This document shows, in pieces, positions 48,447-60,498 of a stretch of DNA of 64,000 nt. Source of the DNA: Uloborus plumipes (Eukaryota > Arthropoda > Arachnida > Araneae > Uloboridae). The stretch lies in contig JAXGGA010003890.1 of assembly GCA_038373865.1 (NCBI GenBank), forward strand, positions 1 through 64,000, given 5' to 3'. Each line of letters begins with the position of its first letter. The first letter of the stretch is position 1. The position numbers and the translations under genes were made by a program. The notes under the pieces were generated by a model, which searched no databases, was not told the DNA's origin, and saw only the letters and a program-made list of their open reading frames with translations.

Positions 48447-51400
48447 AAAGAAAACTTCTTTTATGTTTACCAAATTGAGAACTAGTTATATTTCATGAAA
48501 AATAAACATTCGATTACATTATAGGGAATAAATCTGAAAATTTAAAAGCTCTCTTTGTTTATACTTTGATTCAATTTTTAAGAGCATTTAAATTCCTTCA
48601 AAATTTTTATCTGGTGGTGAAATTAGACTTTACTACGTGAAGTTCAGGAAAAAAAAATACCATTTAAATCTTCGTTTTGAGGCACTGGTATTTTAATTAT
48701 TTAAGACGTTTATTCTACCCAAAATGTGGTAAGGTATAAGACATTCAATTTAAGATCAGACAGGGCAAGGTCACTATGTAGCCAGGATTCGTTTTAAAAA
48801 TTACTGTTGTCGGAGCTAAGGGGCATAAAAAGCCTCAAAAGGTTTTTGTAAGATTTTTTTTTCTCTCCAGTTGCTGCTTATAAGCGTTCAAAATAAAATT
48901 CTACATTTTAAGAAAATTAACTATATTTACTTTTTGTTAAATGGACACCGTTCAAAAAAATATTTAACCTATTCAATTACTTTATTTAACCTATTCGACT
49001 AAGGAAATATATTTTAGACGTCATTATTCTAATCATTTTTATTGATAAAGAGTAGCATATTTTACAGCTGAAAAATATTGTTTTCACCACAATAAGATAT
49101 TTTTCGCCTTTGAATATTTTTATTTTCACACAACAGAAATATTCGTCTAAATTATACACTAAGATTTTATTTTAAGTCTAAAGATACAGATATTTTTTTA
49201 AATATTGATTCAATGTTAAAAAAAAAAATCAATTTTTGGAGGGAGATAACTCAAAATTTAAGTCTGTTTAAACTTATGAAAGTTCCGTATTAGACCCTTT
49301 GCAGTTATTTTAAGAGCAAATGGAAAAACCATAAAAACATATGTAAAAAACTATTTCTTAAACAAACAAATTTTATAGATGAAAAATATATTCGCAAATA
49401 AATCTAATCACGCAATGTAATCGCTGCACAACTTTACAAATAATTCTAACTACAGCTGTTTTTTTTTTTTTATTTATTCTTGAATAACAACAAAACCAAA
49501 CTCAAAACTCCATAGCTGGAACATGGTTGAATATGTCAGGCGGTGGTTAGGCTTTTCTTAAGAATTTTCAGAATGTATTTATCCTTTAGCAAAATCTGAA
49601 CAGGACATCCCTGCCAAAAGTTACTCGGTGAAGTGAAGTGAAGAGTAATCCAAACATCAATTAATCATATAAAAAGCATAAAAAGTCGTTACATGAAAAA
49701 AAAAAAAAAGTGAAACGTTGGCTTCCCAAGTAGCTTGGGCCGTGGAGCGCATCCCCGTTTCGAGACGAAATTCGCATTTAACCTTGACCGTCACTGCGAC
49801 AGCAGACTGCAACAATTGCAGGCAGCCACCTTTTGCGAGCGTGTTTCCCACAATGTACCATTGTCACAACGACAATTCTTGTGGCTCCTTCCGTACGCAC
49901 AGATAAGCATCCAACGCACGACACCAGCAGCATACAAATAAACGCAAACGATGCGCAAATGAGGGGGGAGGAGGGAGAGGGGCACAGGTTCGATGATCAC
50001 TCTTCGAACGATGTCGTTCTAAATTGGAAAAGTGGTCATCTTTTGTCTACTGACGTTTCTTGTTGGGGAACAAAGCTTTGGTTAGGTTACATTGTGATTA
50101 TTGATGAGAATGGAGTTTCATTCATAGGTTACTAGTTGGAGAAATATAATATTCCATACTTTTTCGAAACATATAACAGCTAAATAAAGGTGGAACCATC
50201 TTCTTCGAAACAATACATATTCCTTCATATGTCAAATCATTTACTTTGTTGAGCATTTCGACAGTCATATATAAATGGGAGATGAGTTTCAACGAAAATT
50301 TTTCTACTTTATGACTGCTGACCGATTTCATAGCGACACTAAATTTTCAAACACTTTTTAAGCACACTTTAAACAAATTTTGAACACATGCACTTGTCCT
50401 CTCCTCCCTTTTTTAAGAAAGACTTTAAGGCACACTTGTGGGACATGTACACTTGTCCCCTTTTTAGAACACTTTGAAGCACACGTTTTGGAAAAGTTTT
50501 CAAAACACGTTTTCAACACTTATTTTATCTTTGCACACCTTTGGCTTTTTTAACACTTTGGGGTTAGAAAACAATTTAAAAAAATAAAACCATCTTCGTG
50601 AGTGCGTAAAGTATATAAATTAGGGGCCAGTAATTATTTTTTAAATTTAAAACCGTCGTTAAAGTTTAATTTTCGGTTTTTTTTTTTTTTTTTCTTTTTT
50701 TCGTCTGATAATCATTGATTTGCGTCCTTAAATGTCTTCTCTCTCTTGATATAAAAATTAACTACTATCAATAAGCCATGAGATAAAGTTTCTTACTAAT
50801 CGTTGGTTAAAGTTAACGTTTTGAGAAAATCACCCATGAATATACATAAATGCTATGTTATCAGCATACTTAGTTTCATGTTTAATCTTAATTATACCTT
50901 TGAAAGTAATGTGAATGAATATAAATAATACGAGAACTTTTTTCGCTGAAGATATGTGGTGCGACACAGATGCAACATGCGATATTTCTAAGTTTTTTCT
51001 TAGGACGGGAAACTTTTTTCAAACATGGGGCTCATAGAAGTGCTGCCGATACTCTGTTTTCGCATAAAAAATAAATAAAATAATAATTAAAAAATACAAG
51101 GAAAACAGATCGCTTTTTATGATTTTTTTTATAAATATTACAAGGGAGGATATTTAATGAATCCCCCACCCCCTTCTTTGCTGTAAATGCTCAATATTTT
51201 AAACTTTTCACCTCTTCACCCCCTCAAATGAGTTTTAACCGTATACAGATTGCTCTGTATAATGCCAAATTTACCATCAGAAACTGAAAAAATTGTGAGT
51301 GCTATTCCCAAAATGAGATGGGTGATGGAGAAAAGCGGTAGTCATTTTCACATTCGTGGGTTTATTTTACATATGAATCAGCAAGAATGGTGCCAGTAGC

Positions 51401-52710
51401 ATTTTGTGAGTTTTTTTTTTTTTTTTCCGCACATTGTGTTATTCAATCTATGTTTTATTTAGTCAAACATAGATTAGTTATTTTTTGCATAGAAATCCTT
51501 TAATAAAGAAAGTAACATTGAGGTGACGGTGAAGGTATTTGTTGAAGATTCATTAAATATATTTTCTGAAACAATTATTTCCAAAAAAATAATTTGTCGA
51601 CAAACTAGTGTCCAACAAACAATTTTTGTTGAAATGGCTAAGAATTGGGCTTTTTAAATTTTCTCCACTATTTACTACTTTCAAACGAGTGATGTAATGA
51701 TGGAAGCTTTATTGAATAAAGTTATTAGCCAACAAAATATGGCATTTTTCAAAAAATGGTTTCTTTGTCGATATAATTTTTAAACTAATGAAGGTGTTTT
51801 TTGTAATGAAAAACATTTTTTCAACAAAACTCTGATGGAAGCAGTAAAATTGAAGAAAATGATCTTATTTATTTCATTTTTATTTTTATTTTACTGTTAT
51901 GTTGCTGAAAAAAATAGTTTGTCAATGTTTTAACAAGAAGTTCTGTCAAGAACTAAACGAGCCTACTTTCCCGTACATCGAAATCGGCATTGTAGCATCT
52001 GATCAATATTCTCTTTATTATCTGAAACTAAAATTATGTCAAACATACCTCTATAGCACTTAAAGCTGATTTCTAAAAGCAAAATATACCCCTCTCATCA
52101 GATGAAATAGACATGTAAAAATTAAATAAACGAGTAAATAAAGTTTTGTCGCACCTTTTAAAGAATGTAACTGTTATAGTTCTTCCGTAGAAAAATTCCA
52201 CAATCGTTTTCAAAAGAAAAAAAAATAAACAAATAAAATAAAAGTACAAAGAACTTCAAAACACATTTTATCAAAGAAAGAAACAAAAAACTCGTTCGTT
52301 AATAAAATGTCTTGAATTTCATTTTTAATCCGTTGCCAGTTGTTAAATATAGATAAAGAATAAAATGCTCTCGTGAATGAAAAATTTTTGTTAACAAAAA
52401 AAAAAAAAAATATCGTCTGCCAAAAAAAAAAATCATAATAATAATAAATTATACAAAACAAATAAATAAATAAACAAAAAATCGTCTGCCCAGTCAGTCA
52501 TTTTTTTCTGAGCTTGCATTTCCGCCATGTCTGCGAAGTCGGAGTCGGAATCAGAGTCCTCACAGAAGATTATTCAGAAAAGTACTTTACAATACATTAT
52601 TTATCAAAACCATTTTCTTACAAAGTTAGTTTGAAGGAAATCCGCCTTGAAGTTCAGAATCAACATTCAATTTAAATTTCTCCGTAGGCGCTCATATTAA
52701 AATTTTTTCT
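48447..52710. other. Intronic sequence with a GC-richer block
   Basis: Positions 49720-50020 are GC-richer with overlapping frames of 62-100 codons on both strands, none recognised. Around 50340-50560 the motif ACACTTT/AGCACAC recurs irregularly. The rest is AT-rich with long T-runs (for example 50675-50693). Confidence 0.35.
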
Positions 52711-53280
52711 GAACGGTTCATCATTGAACGAAAAATTGTTCAAATTAAAAAGTGAAATATGGGAAGGAGCCTCTCCGAGATCTTTCGAACAAAAAAAAGT
52801 TTATTCAATTCCGACGGTTCACTTAAAAGTTATTAGGTGGGGAAAGGTTGTTTGAACGGTTCAATGTTGAACGAAAAAAATGTTCAAATTGAAAATTTAA
52901 ATACGGTAATGAAGCATCCTTGCCGAGATCTTTCGAACAAAAAAAAGTTTGTTTAAATCGGACTGTTCACTCAAAAGTTATTAGGTGTGAGAGCTTTTTT
53001 GAACGGTTCAATGTTGAACGAAAAAATTGTTCAAATCAAAAATGTAGGTACGGGAATGAAGTATCTTTGAAAAGATCTTTCGAACAAAAAAAAGTTTGTT
53101 CAAATCGGACTGTTCATTCAAAAGTTAGTATCGCGGGACCGGTTATTTGAACGGCTCAAAGTTGAACCAAAAATTGTTCAAATCAAAAAATCAAATATGG
53201 GAATGAGCTGTACTCGCCGAGATCTTTCCAACAAAAAAAAAGTTTGTCCAAATCGGAATGTTCATTCAAAAGTTATTAGG
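52711..53280. repeat. Tandem repeat, four units of about 146 bp
   Basis: Units start with GAACGGTTCA or a variant at 52711, 52854, 53001 and 53149. Each contains AAAATTGTTCAAAT, CGAGATCTTTC-AACAAAAAAAA and GTTCATTCAAAAGTTATTAG. A frame across two units repeats the peptide SFEQKKVC-NRTVHSKV, which reflects the DNA repeat and not a protein. Confidence 0.8.
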
Positions 53281-53345
53281 GGGGGGGGACAGACAGACCG
53301 ACAGACCGACCGACAGACACACAAATTCCCCATCTCAATACCCTA
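53281..53345. repeat. G-run and GACA/GACC microsatellite
   Basis: About ten Gs are followed by ACAGACAGACCGACAGACCG-type repeats and then CATCTCAATACCCTACTTTC. It directly terminates the 146-bp tandem array and seems to belong to the same repeat family. Confidence 0.6.
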
Positions 53346-53547
53346 CTTTCAAATTTTTAATTTTTCGATATTTATTTCATTTTTTTGTTTCTTTTTGACT
53401 TTTTTTTACTTGGCGATATTTTTTTTTACTTGGCGATATTTTTTGGACTTGGCGACATTTTTTAGATGCATTAAGCCAATTTTAATGCTTTTTTCGTTTC
53501 TTTTATTTTTAACGGGAAAGTAGGCTAAAAATGAAGCCAGATCTTTT

Positions 53548-54400
53548 TTTTTTCCAGTAAAATTTCTTGCCAATGAAATAATTTTCTTCATTAAACTGTA
53601 TGTTACTTGGCAGTATGTTGTGGTGACATTATGTCTGAATAGAATATGAATTAGTATTTTTTTTTTTTTTAATGTTTCAGAAAAAATAACTTTTCATTGT
53701 TTAACAAACCTCTTTTTTTTCAATGAAATTATTTGTGAAAGAACTAATTTTCTTAATTCTATTATCAGTTACTTGTTGGGTGGGTTGCTTTATTCGCATT
53801 TAGTTTCATTTATTACTTCGCAAAATGCCAATGAGATGCAATTTTAAATGAAACTTTTTGTCCGCAGTATATTGTGGCGATATTATATCTTAATGAAGTA
53901 TTAATTGGATACGCATTATTTTAAAAACAGGTTGCCGAAAAAAATATTTGTCGGTTGTTTAAGAAAGCATGGCAATTTTTCTTTTTTCTCTCTTTCTTTA
54001 AACAAAATTGTTTGATTGATTTCTTTTATTATAATATCTGTGATTTGTTGAAAACATTACTTTACTTATTTTCAAACTTATCGCATCACAAAATGCCGAT
54101 TAGATACAACTTAAAATAGAAGTAGTTTGTCAGTTGTTTAAAAAAGCTGTTATTTTTTAATTTTTTTTTTCAATAAAATTGTTTGTCAAAGAAATGATTT
54201 CCTTCTTTATAATATCAGTGACTTGTTGAATAGTTTACATTATTTACTTTCTGTTACATTTATTGCTTCTCAGAGCGCCGATCAGATACAATTTTAAACG
54301 AAATCTTTTGTCGGCAGCATGTTGTGGAAACATTATATCTTAATGGAATATGAATTGGATACACATTTTTCTTGATGACATAAGATGTCGTCAAAATGCT
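53548..54400. repeat. Degenerate tandem array with unit of about 255 bp
   Basis: The block GTTGTGG-GACATTAT-TCT-AAT-GAATATGAATT occurs near 53615, 53870 and 54317. The block TTGTTTAA-AAA...TATCAGTGACTTGTTG occurs near 53695, 53951 and 54130. Spacings of 255 and 256 bp, with one unit shortened to 179 bp, show a diverged tandem array with an internal deletion. Confidence 0.65.
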
Positions 54401-56079
54401 AATGCAGCAAAAGAAATGTTTTTTCAAGTTATTATTCATAAATATTTTGACAAAAATGTTCACCGCAGGAGGATTCTTATTCATTCTGCATGCAGATAGC
54501 GAGCCTTATATTAAGTGCTGAGATGAATGTAAATTATTCGAACCCTTTCTTTATGCAAGGTTGAAGATACTTTCGAATGTTCATTTATGTTAGAACGATA
54601 CGTGAACAAGCAGTCTGATCGTTTGCTTGATTTATTACATGATCATTATAGAATTTTAAAGACGAAGAAATGCGAGCCAATGGCTACAAACTATATATAT
54701 TATTTTGATTGTTGAGAAGATTTGGCAACGCAGAGCGGACGCCGCATTTTTATTTCCTTTCAAGCGTAGCGAATGTTCTTGACAATTCGCTGGATTTGAA
54801 ATCAACAAGTTTTCGCATGCAACTAAGCTAGAAATGTTAGGAATTAAAATGGTGGAAATATGGAGGATCCGATTTGTGTGAACACGTGATTTTGCTGGGA
54901 AGTAACGATTTAAGTTGTGAGATAGCCCAGAAGTTGCTTTGAAGAATTTCACTGAAATGTAAATAAACCGTGCGCAATATTACTGTTTTACTCTTTGCTT
55001 TAATTTTTTTTCCGAGCTTCAAGGCTGGTTGGGTAGTAAGGATTGCTTACTAAATAGCTTACCTTCTTTTCATGTAGTAACCATTTTTACTTTTATTTTT
55101 CATACAAGTCTGGAGGCAAAATACCTTTGAATAAAAAAACAGGACTTACGCATGACAAGTGCAGCTTCTAAGATAATGGTTTCAACAAAAGACACTTTCC
55201 ACGTAAATATGCAGCTAAATATTAAATAATACTTAATTAAGAGTAAATTTTTTTAACTTTTGAGAGGTTTAAATCAGCCAGATCGGAGCTTAAGCTAATG
55301 GAGTTTTGGGTGCAGCAATCAAATTTTTGGCACCTGAATCTGAAACCTCTGATTATTTTTACGAAGCAAAGCAAAGAATATCGAAAAGCTACACTTTAGT
55401 TAAATTGCTACAACGATCAGCGCCTTCTTGCTTTTAGCTAGAATCAATAGGATTAACCACAGGCTGATATTTTTCTGCAAATAGTAATTACGGACTAGAG
55501 ATTTATCTTAATTAATTAAAACGTAGCCAATAATGGCGTTCAGAGCCTGTTTAGGATAAAATAAGAAACTCTTCATTTGGTATTGCTATAACATCTATTA
55601 ATCGGGACTCCCGTTTTAGCCAGTTAAAGTTAGTAACATCATACACACGCTTTATTATAGCTGACTTTTACTATTTACAAAATGTAATTGTCAAAAACTT
55701 TTACAGACTTTGAAATTCGCTCAATTAATATGAACTCAAATTACACATTTTTTTTTATTATTTTATTATCTAAAAGTTATACTTTTGCTTGATTTCAGAA
55801 TATTATGGTATTCAGCTGATAAAATTCTCTTTTCAATTTAAAGAAAAGAACGCAAACCAATTAGTCCCTTTTGAAAGCTAAATTAGAGAGCATGCTCGAA
55901 TAGAGCAAACGTATATGAAAACATATTACGAACACTCACCTCAATTACCATTTACGTCATCAAATCAACAAGCCGGGTTGATCAGTTGCTTTATTTTTAT
56001 TCGAACGTACCCATAATCATTTATGAGAACCGCAGGATACAATTTCTGCAAAGTAAGAAATGTACTATTGTAAAAAGAA
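54401..56079. other. Intronic sequence, no gene seen
   Basis: A minus-strand frame of 98 codons (54656-54952) has no recognised feature. Nothing else stands out. Confidence 0.35.
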
Positions 56080-56490
56080 ATTTACTGTTGAATTCAATTG
56101 CAACACTAAAAAGGGGGGGGGGGCAGAAGATGCTATATTATAAACGAATCAAGTAAATGTGTGCCAACAACTTCTTCGGACGGGATGGAACAAATAAAAT
56201 TATTTATAGCTTCCCTAAAAAATAAACCTATTTCGTTTTACAATATTTCAAAAAGAAAAAAAAAGTAAGCAAACATAAAAAAATCAATTGGAGAGTAATA
56301 AATCTAAGGAATTATTCAAAACTCTAACAAGCGGAACGATTCCAAAATTAAACAAATAATTATACTTATTCCTCTCCTAAACAAAGATAATATCGTCAAA
56401 GCAAACATGATTTAAATTTATAATGCTACTTCTTTAGCTCATATTTCTCCCATAAGTGGTGCTCGTGCAGCGGTACTGCAAAATAGACTT
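56080..56490. repeat. Dispersed repeat of about 0.5 kb, copy 2
   Basis: It is the counterpart of 33117-33615 in the same orientation. It contains a G-run (about 56115-56125) that the other copy lacks. Confidence 0.55.
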
Positions 56491-56602
56491 TTGGGTCTAT
56501 GCATCTACACTTTGTTTTCACATCTTTAGAGCAAACTTTTTGGAAAAATTTTCTAGCATTGACTAAGGCAGGAATTCAAGTGAAACAGGCGATCGCAAAT
56601 TA

Positions 56603-56826
56603 CAATCGCTACTGGAAATGAATTACATTAGAACGTTTCTTGATAAAAACATCGTAACGTCAGCGTGACGTTTGCCTATGAAAAACGAGCTAGATAAAAC
56701 GTCACAGCCTACTTGGCGAATAAGAGAAGATCACTGACTGCTTGTAAGCTCTTATTGGCTCCACCCGTAGTGACGTCAGTGCCAAGTTAAGTTGATGATA
56801 ATGTAATTCACTTCCAGTAGCGATTG
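56603..56826. mobile_element. MITE with CAATCGCTACTGGAA ends
   Basis: Ends are CAATCGCTACTGGAAATGAA and TTCACTTCCAGTAGCGATTG, an inverted repeat of about 24 bp. The inside (56637-56794) matches 27570-27728, including AAAACGTCACAGCCTACTTG. It is non-coding. Confidence 0.75.
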
Positions 56827-57057
56827 CAATGGTGTTTCACTGCCTAGCAATAGTTATTACCTTGTTTTTTCCCCTCTTTATTTAATTGTAAAGACACTTC
56901 TCTTTTAATCACCTGACAATGGTAAACATCATTTTTCACATATTCTTAAGGTTGCAATAATTTGCTTTTTAAAACTTTTAATAATATAAATGCTCTTGCT
57001 ACTTTTGGAGTTATTTTGTCATAACTGTACCTGTAACTTAACGCGACTATTACCAAC

Positions 57058-57466
57058 GGCTCCTAAATACTAAATGCCTATAACATTTGCTTCGCTACCG
57101 TCGAGGTGGGTTCAACTTTAAACGCCACCTTGCGGCAATCCGATAATGTCGTTGTTATTTTTTGATTGGTTAATTTTTAAATTTAAATTCAGAAATGAAC
57201 CAATCCTTAATTTTTGGAAGAACTCCGGTAAATGGCAGTGGTATCGTGAACCAAGGGCATTTTGCAGCTATTGGCGATGGATCCAAACAATATTCGAAGT
57301 GAATTTTTTGATTAGTTGATTTTTAAATTTAAATTTAGAAATGAACCAATCATTAATTTCTCTTTCTCGAAGAACTCTGGTAGATGGCAGTGTATCGTGA
57401 ACCAAGCATGAAATTTTGCTCTGTGCTAAAAACCAGAAAGTTACAGGCATTTAGTATTTAGGAGGC
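57058..57466. mobile_element. MITE with CTCCTAAATACTAAATGCC ends
   Basis: Ends are CTCCTAAATACTAAATGCC and GGCATTTAGTATTTAGGAG. Inside, a block of about 95 bp (TTTTTGATTGGTTAATTTTT ... GTATCGTGAACCAAG) is repeated at 57160-57255 and 57303-57402. Confidence 0.75.
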
Positions 57467-58865
57467 GTTGCTATTACACCGTTTGTGATTGTTTTAAAAA
57501 TTAAATAAACGCGTATAAAACTTAAAAGCTTCTTAGAAATTAACCTCATCTACTAACAAAACATTTTGCAAATATCATTCCTAGAAATGTAATTGCAACT
57601 AAAATCAAAAATATAATCTTATCATGGCCATAATCCATCCATTGTAACTATGTTTGCCATCGCTATTTTCATTTGCCTGCTCCAGTGTTCATAGTTATGG
57701 CAGCATTAGGCATTTGCTATTTCTAAAAGTTACTATCGTATTGTTTTATCCATCATCCAAAAGGTGATTTTTTTTTAATCCTCTTAAAACTAAACTTTTT
57801 TCAAAAAAAAAGTTTTCTTTACAAAAAATCTGCTGCAAACAATCAATACTTCAGTAAAATCAATTACGGTTGATGATTCCCATTTTATACAAATGTTTCA
57901 TGTTTCAAAGAGTCAAGTTTTCTGGCTTCTTCAAGATGCCGATTTTGTCCACTTATTCTATCACTTCAGATAAAAATAACCTCAGCTGTTAATTATTTGT
58001 TGGTAGCAAGTGTCAACTCACATCATTTGGAATTTTGCCAGTAACAATATTCTTAACGTTATTGAAAGTAGCACTATCTTTTTTTTATACAAAATAAAGA
58101 TCCTTTTGTTGCAAGGTATGTATTTATTTTTGGAGTTAATTTCACCTGCCACAATCACAAACGTTTGCTCTAATTGTTTTGAAAGGAAAAAATGGACCTT
58201 TTATCCCATGAAGAATGTTAGTCTAATTTGAAACAGATTAACATTCTTCTTGGAGAAAAAGAACAGATTGAGGTTCTTCTTTTTTTCTTTCATAGAAGTA
58301 TCTCCGATAAATTCTGTACACATAGTTTTACTTTGTTAATTAGTTGTAGAAAGATAAATAAGTATCGTAAACGTCATCCATGTTCTGTACAGAATTTCTT
58401 TAGAACAATTTTTATTAAAGTCATTAACGTTCTGCACATAATCATTCTGAACTATGGCAGTGAATGCAACATATTTTACGCTTAGGGCAAGACATTTTAC
58501 AATTTACAAACCAATATATATATATTTTTTAATGATTTTAAGCAATGATTCTGTTTATCAAATGATTTGATTTAAGGGTCATGTTCAACTCGAATTCGTT
58601 CCATTTGATCGAATTCTACAACCAATTGCGTAGCAATAAATTTCCTTCTGGGCGGGGCAGCGGAAATTTCTTTCTGTACTATTGGTGAATACAATTAATC
58701 ATATTCGATTCGATCGGATATACTCGTAGTTGAATATGCCCCTGCATCGTGATTTTAATCATAATTTTAACTGAGCCTATTTTGATCGATATAACGATGA
58801 ATTCTATTTCTCTCAATACATTTCCAGAACTAAAGAATTGTTGTATTTCTTGCGTTTTGTCGTTC
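57467..58865. other. Intronic sequence, no gene seen
   Basis: Short frames only (up to 85 codons), with no recognised motif. Confidence 0.35.
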
Positions 58866-59055
58866 AAATATTCATTTCTTTTGATGACATTTTTATTTCA
58901 TTTATTTATTTACTTTTTCATTTTATTTATTTATTTTATGTTTTTTATTTATTTACTTATTCATTTTATTTATTTATTTATTTCATATTTATTTACTTAT
59001 TCATTTTATATATTTATTTATTTCATATTTATTTTTACTTATTTGTTGCATAATT
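58866..59055. repeat. TTTA-rich minisatellite
   Basis: Repeats of TTTATTTACTTATTCATTTTA and TTTATTTATTTCATA make an imperfect minisatellite. Frames of 71-104 codons rich in Phe, Tyr, Leu and Ile arise from it and are not genes. Confidence 0.75.
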
Positions 59056-59158
59056 TATACTAAAAGTTACCTGTAACATCCACCTTAGAATCACCATCAA
59101 TTCACATGTCACACATTAATGTGGTCAATTTCGTTAATTGCTTTGTTTTCTTTTGCAG

Positions 59159-59195
59159 GTTCCTTTTTGGTCATGTATGAATCAAACTTTGTCGG
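59159..59195 (+). CDS. RECK: RECK micro-exon with WSCMNQTL motif
   Basis: This 37-bp exon lies between TTTTCTTTTGCAG and G|GTGAGC. It encodes VPFWSCMNQTLS plus the first base of a Glu codon completed by the next exon. The vertebrate RECK counterpart is EIWNCMNSSLPG, so Trp, Cys, Met, Asn and Leu all align. The Asn in NQT fits an N-glycosylation sequon (N-x-S/T), matching the NSS site in the vertebrate protein. At 12 codons it is a micro-exon. Its identity rests on motif, splice signals and phase agreement with the exons on both sides. Confidence 0.88.
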
Positions 59196-59282
59196 GTGAG
59201 CATGAAAAATAATCTTTCTGTTTCATTTACCAATCTTATTTTTTAAATTGACAGCATTTTTTTTTTTTTTTTTTTTAATGTA

Positions 59283-59652
59283 GGGTAGACCGGCCAGTGA
59301 ATGAATACTTAAGCGAAATTTCGTTTTCAAAAATTCATAGCACCGTTAAAAATTGAAGTATTTGCAACACGAGAGTAAATACACTTGGATGATGTGCGTA
59401 ATTAATTTTAAAAATATTGCGTATTTTTTTGTGGTTCTGCACCAGATATTTTTCGGGGGTTAAAATGAAAAAAAGTGCCTCAACCCAGTGAATGAACACC
59501 GATAACAGAAGACAAACGCAGCATTTTCTTGCCATTTTCTTTTTAGAGATGTGTAAAACCAAGTTACTACTGCCAGTTCATCTAAGAAAAATGTTTCAAA
59601 AACTTATTTTTTCAAAAGAATTACGAGGTGTGTATTCACTGGTCGGTCTCCC
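59283..59652. mobile_element. MITE with GGGTAGACCGGCCAGTGAAT end
   Basis: Ends are GGGTAGACCGGCCAGTGAAT and ATTCACTGGTCGGTCTCCC. It is flanked by TA or AT-rich sequence. It is 370 bp and non-coding, about 90 bp after the RECK micro-exon. Confidence 0.7.
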
Positions 59653-59939
59653 ATATATATAAAATGGCGCACCTTAGATGCTTCTTTTAAATTTTTATCA
59701 AGAGGGGTCAAAGGTTGGGTACTTTATGCACAATAGATCGGAAAACAATTCCAAGGAGACAGGCCTTCTCAACCTCCAACTTCGACCACTCCTGAAAGCT
59801 GCTTGTTTAACGATGTGTAATTTACCCTATAAATATTTCGTTAGTTTCAGTTGAAAGTGTCAAAGGTTTCACTTTTTTGTTTTTGTTTTCGTGTCAAACT
59901 ACAATCATAATCCTCTGCGCAATTTACCAAATTCACAGC

Positions 59940-60330
59940 CCACTTCTTTTTCGCCTTCAATTTCTAAAAAGAACGCAACCCCTCCCCCTTCCCCCCCACA
60001 TCCGATTCTGAAGCTAAACACACGTACCCCAATGTTTTGACGTGCGGAACTGCAGCGTAAACAACATTCTAAAACCACCATACAGGCACGAGACGAAATC
60101 CAGTTCGCAGAAAACGCGCGTTCTTGACGGACCTCGGGTGTTGGTGATTCTGTTGACTCGGATCAGATGTCGCTTGGAAAAAGAGAATAAATTAGGGCGG
60201 TATTTCCTTTCTCTGGCAACATCAATCAAACGGGCCTCGGCGGGCGGAATGCCCGTGCGGTAGCCACGATCTGCTGACGGGGCAGCTGCGCTTCCGTTTA
60301 TAAGTTCGTTCCGGCAATTTCGTTTCATTT
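59940..60330. promoter_or_regulatory. GC- and CpG-richer unique block (candidate regulatory)
   Basis: CG dinucleotides are frequent here (GAAAACGCGCGTTC, CCTCGGCGGGCGGAATGCCC) while most of the window has few. Open frames on both strands (73 and 104 codons) match nothing known. It could be an enhancer or an alternative promoter within RECK, or an unrecognised exon. Confidence 0.3.
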
Positions 60331-60498
60331 TTCTGTCCGGAGCTGTGAAGTGCTACATCATTTTCCTTGATTGGTAAAAGTCATTCGTCGTAAAAAGCAG
60401 GACTGCGGAGTCGGGAGATAAATGATCGGTTGGAGTCCTAGCACTCCAAAATCAGTCCGACTCCGACTGTTATTTTACACTCAAAAAAAAAAAAAAAA

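Larger units (their letters stand above)
47067..59158 (+). other. RECK: RECK intron of about 12.1 kb
   Basis: The intron contains a cysteine-rich open frame (47395-47586), a TTA-flanked MITE (48195-48443), a GC-richer block (49.72-50.02 kb), two tandem arrays (52.71-54.40 kb), two MITEs at 56.60 and 57.06 kb, and a TTTA-rich low-complexity stretch (58.87-59.05 kb). Confidence 0.75.

Noticed and set aside
52920..53150. Frame with repeated peptide SFEQKKVC
   Set aside because: The peptide repetition mirrors the 146-bp DNA tandem repeat and shows no sign of coding selection.
58749..59063. Frames rich in Phe/Tyr/Ile/Leu resembling membrane proteins
   Set aside because: They arise from TTTA minisatellite repeats.
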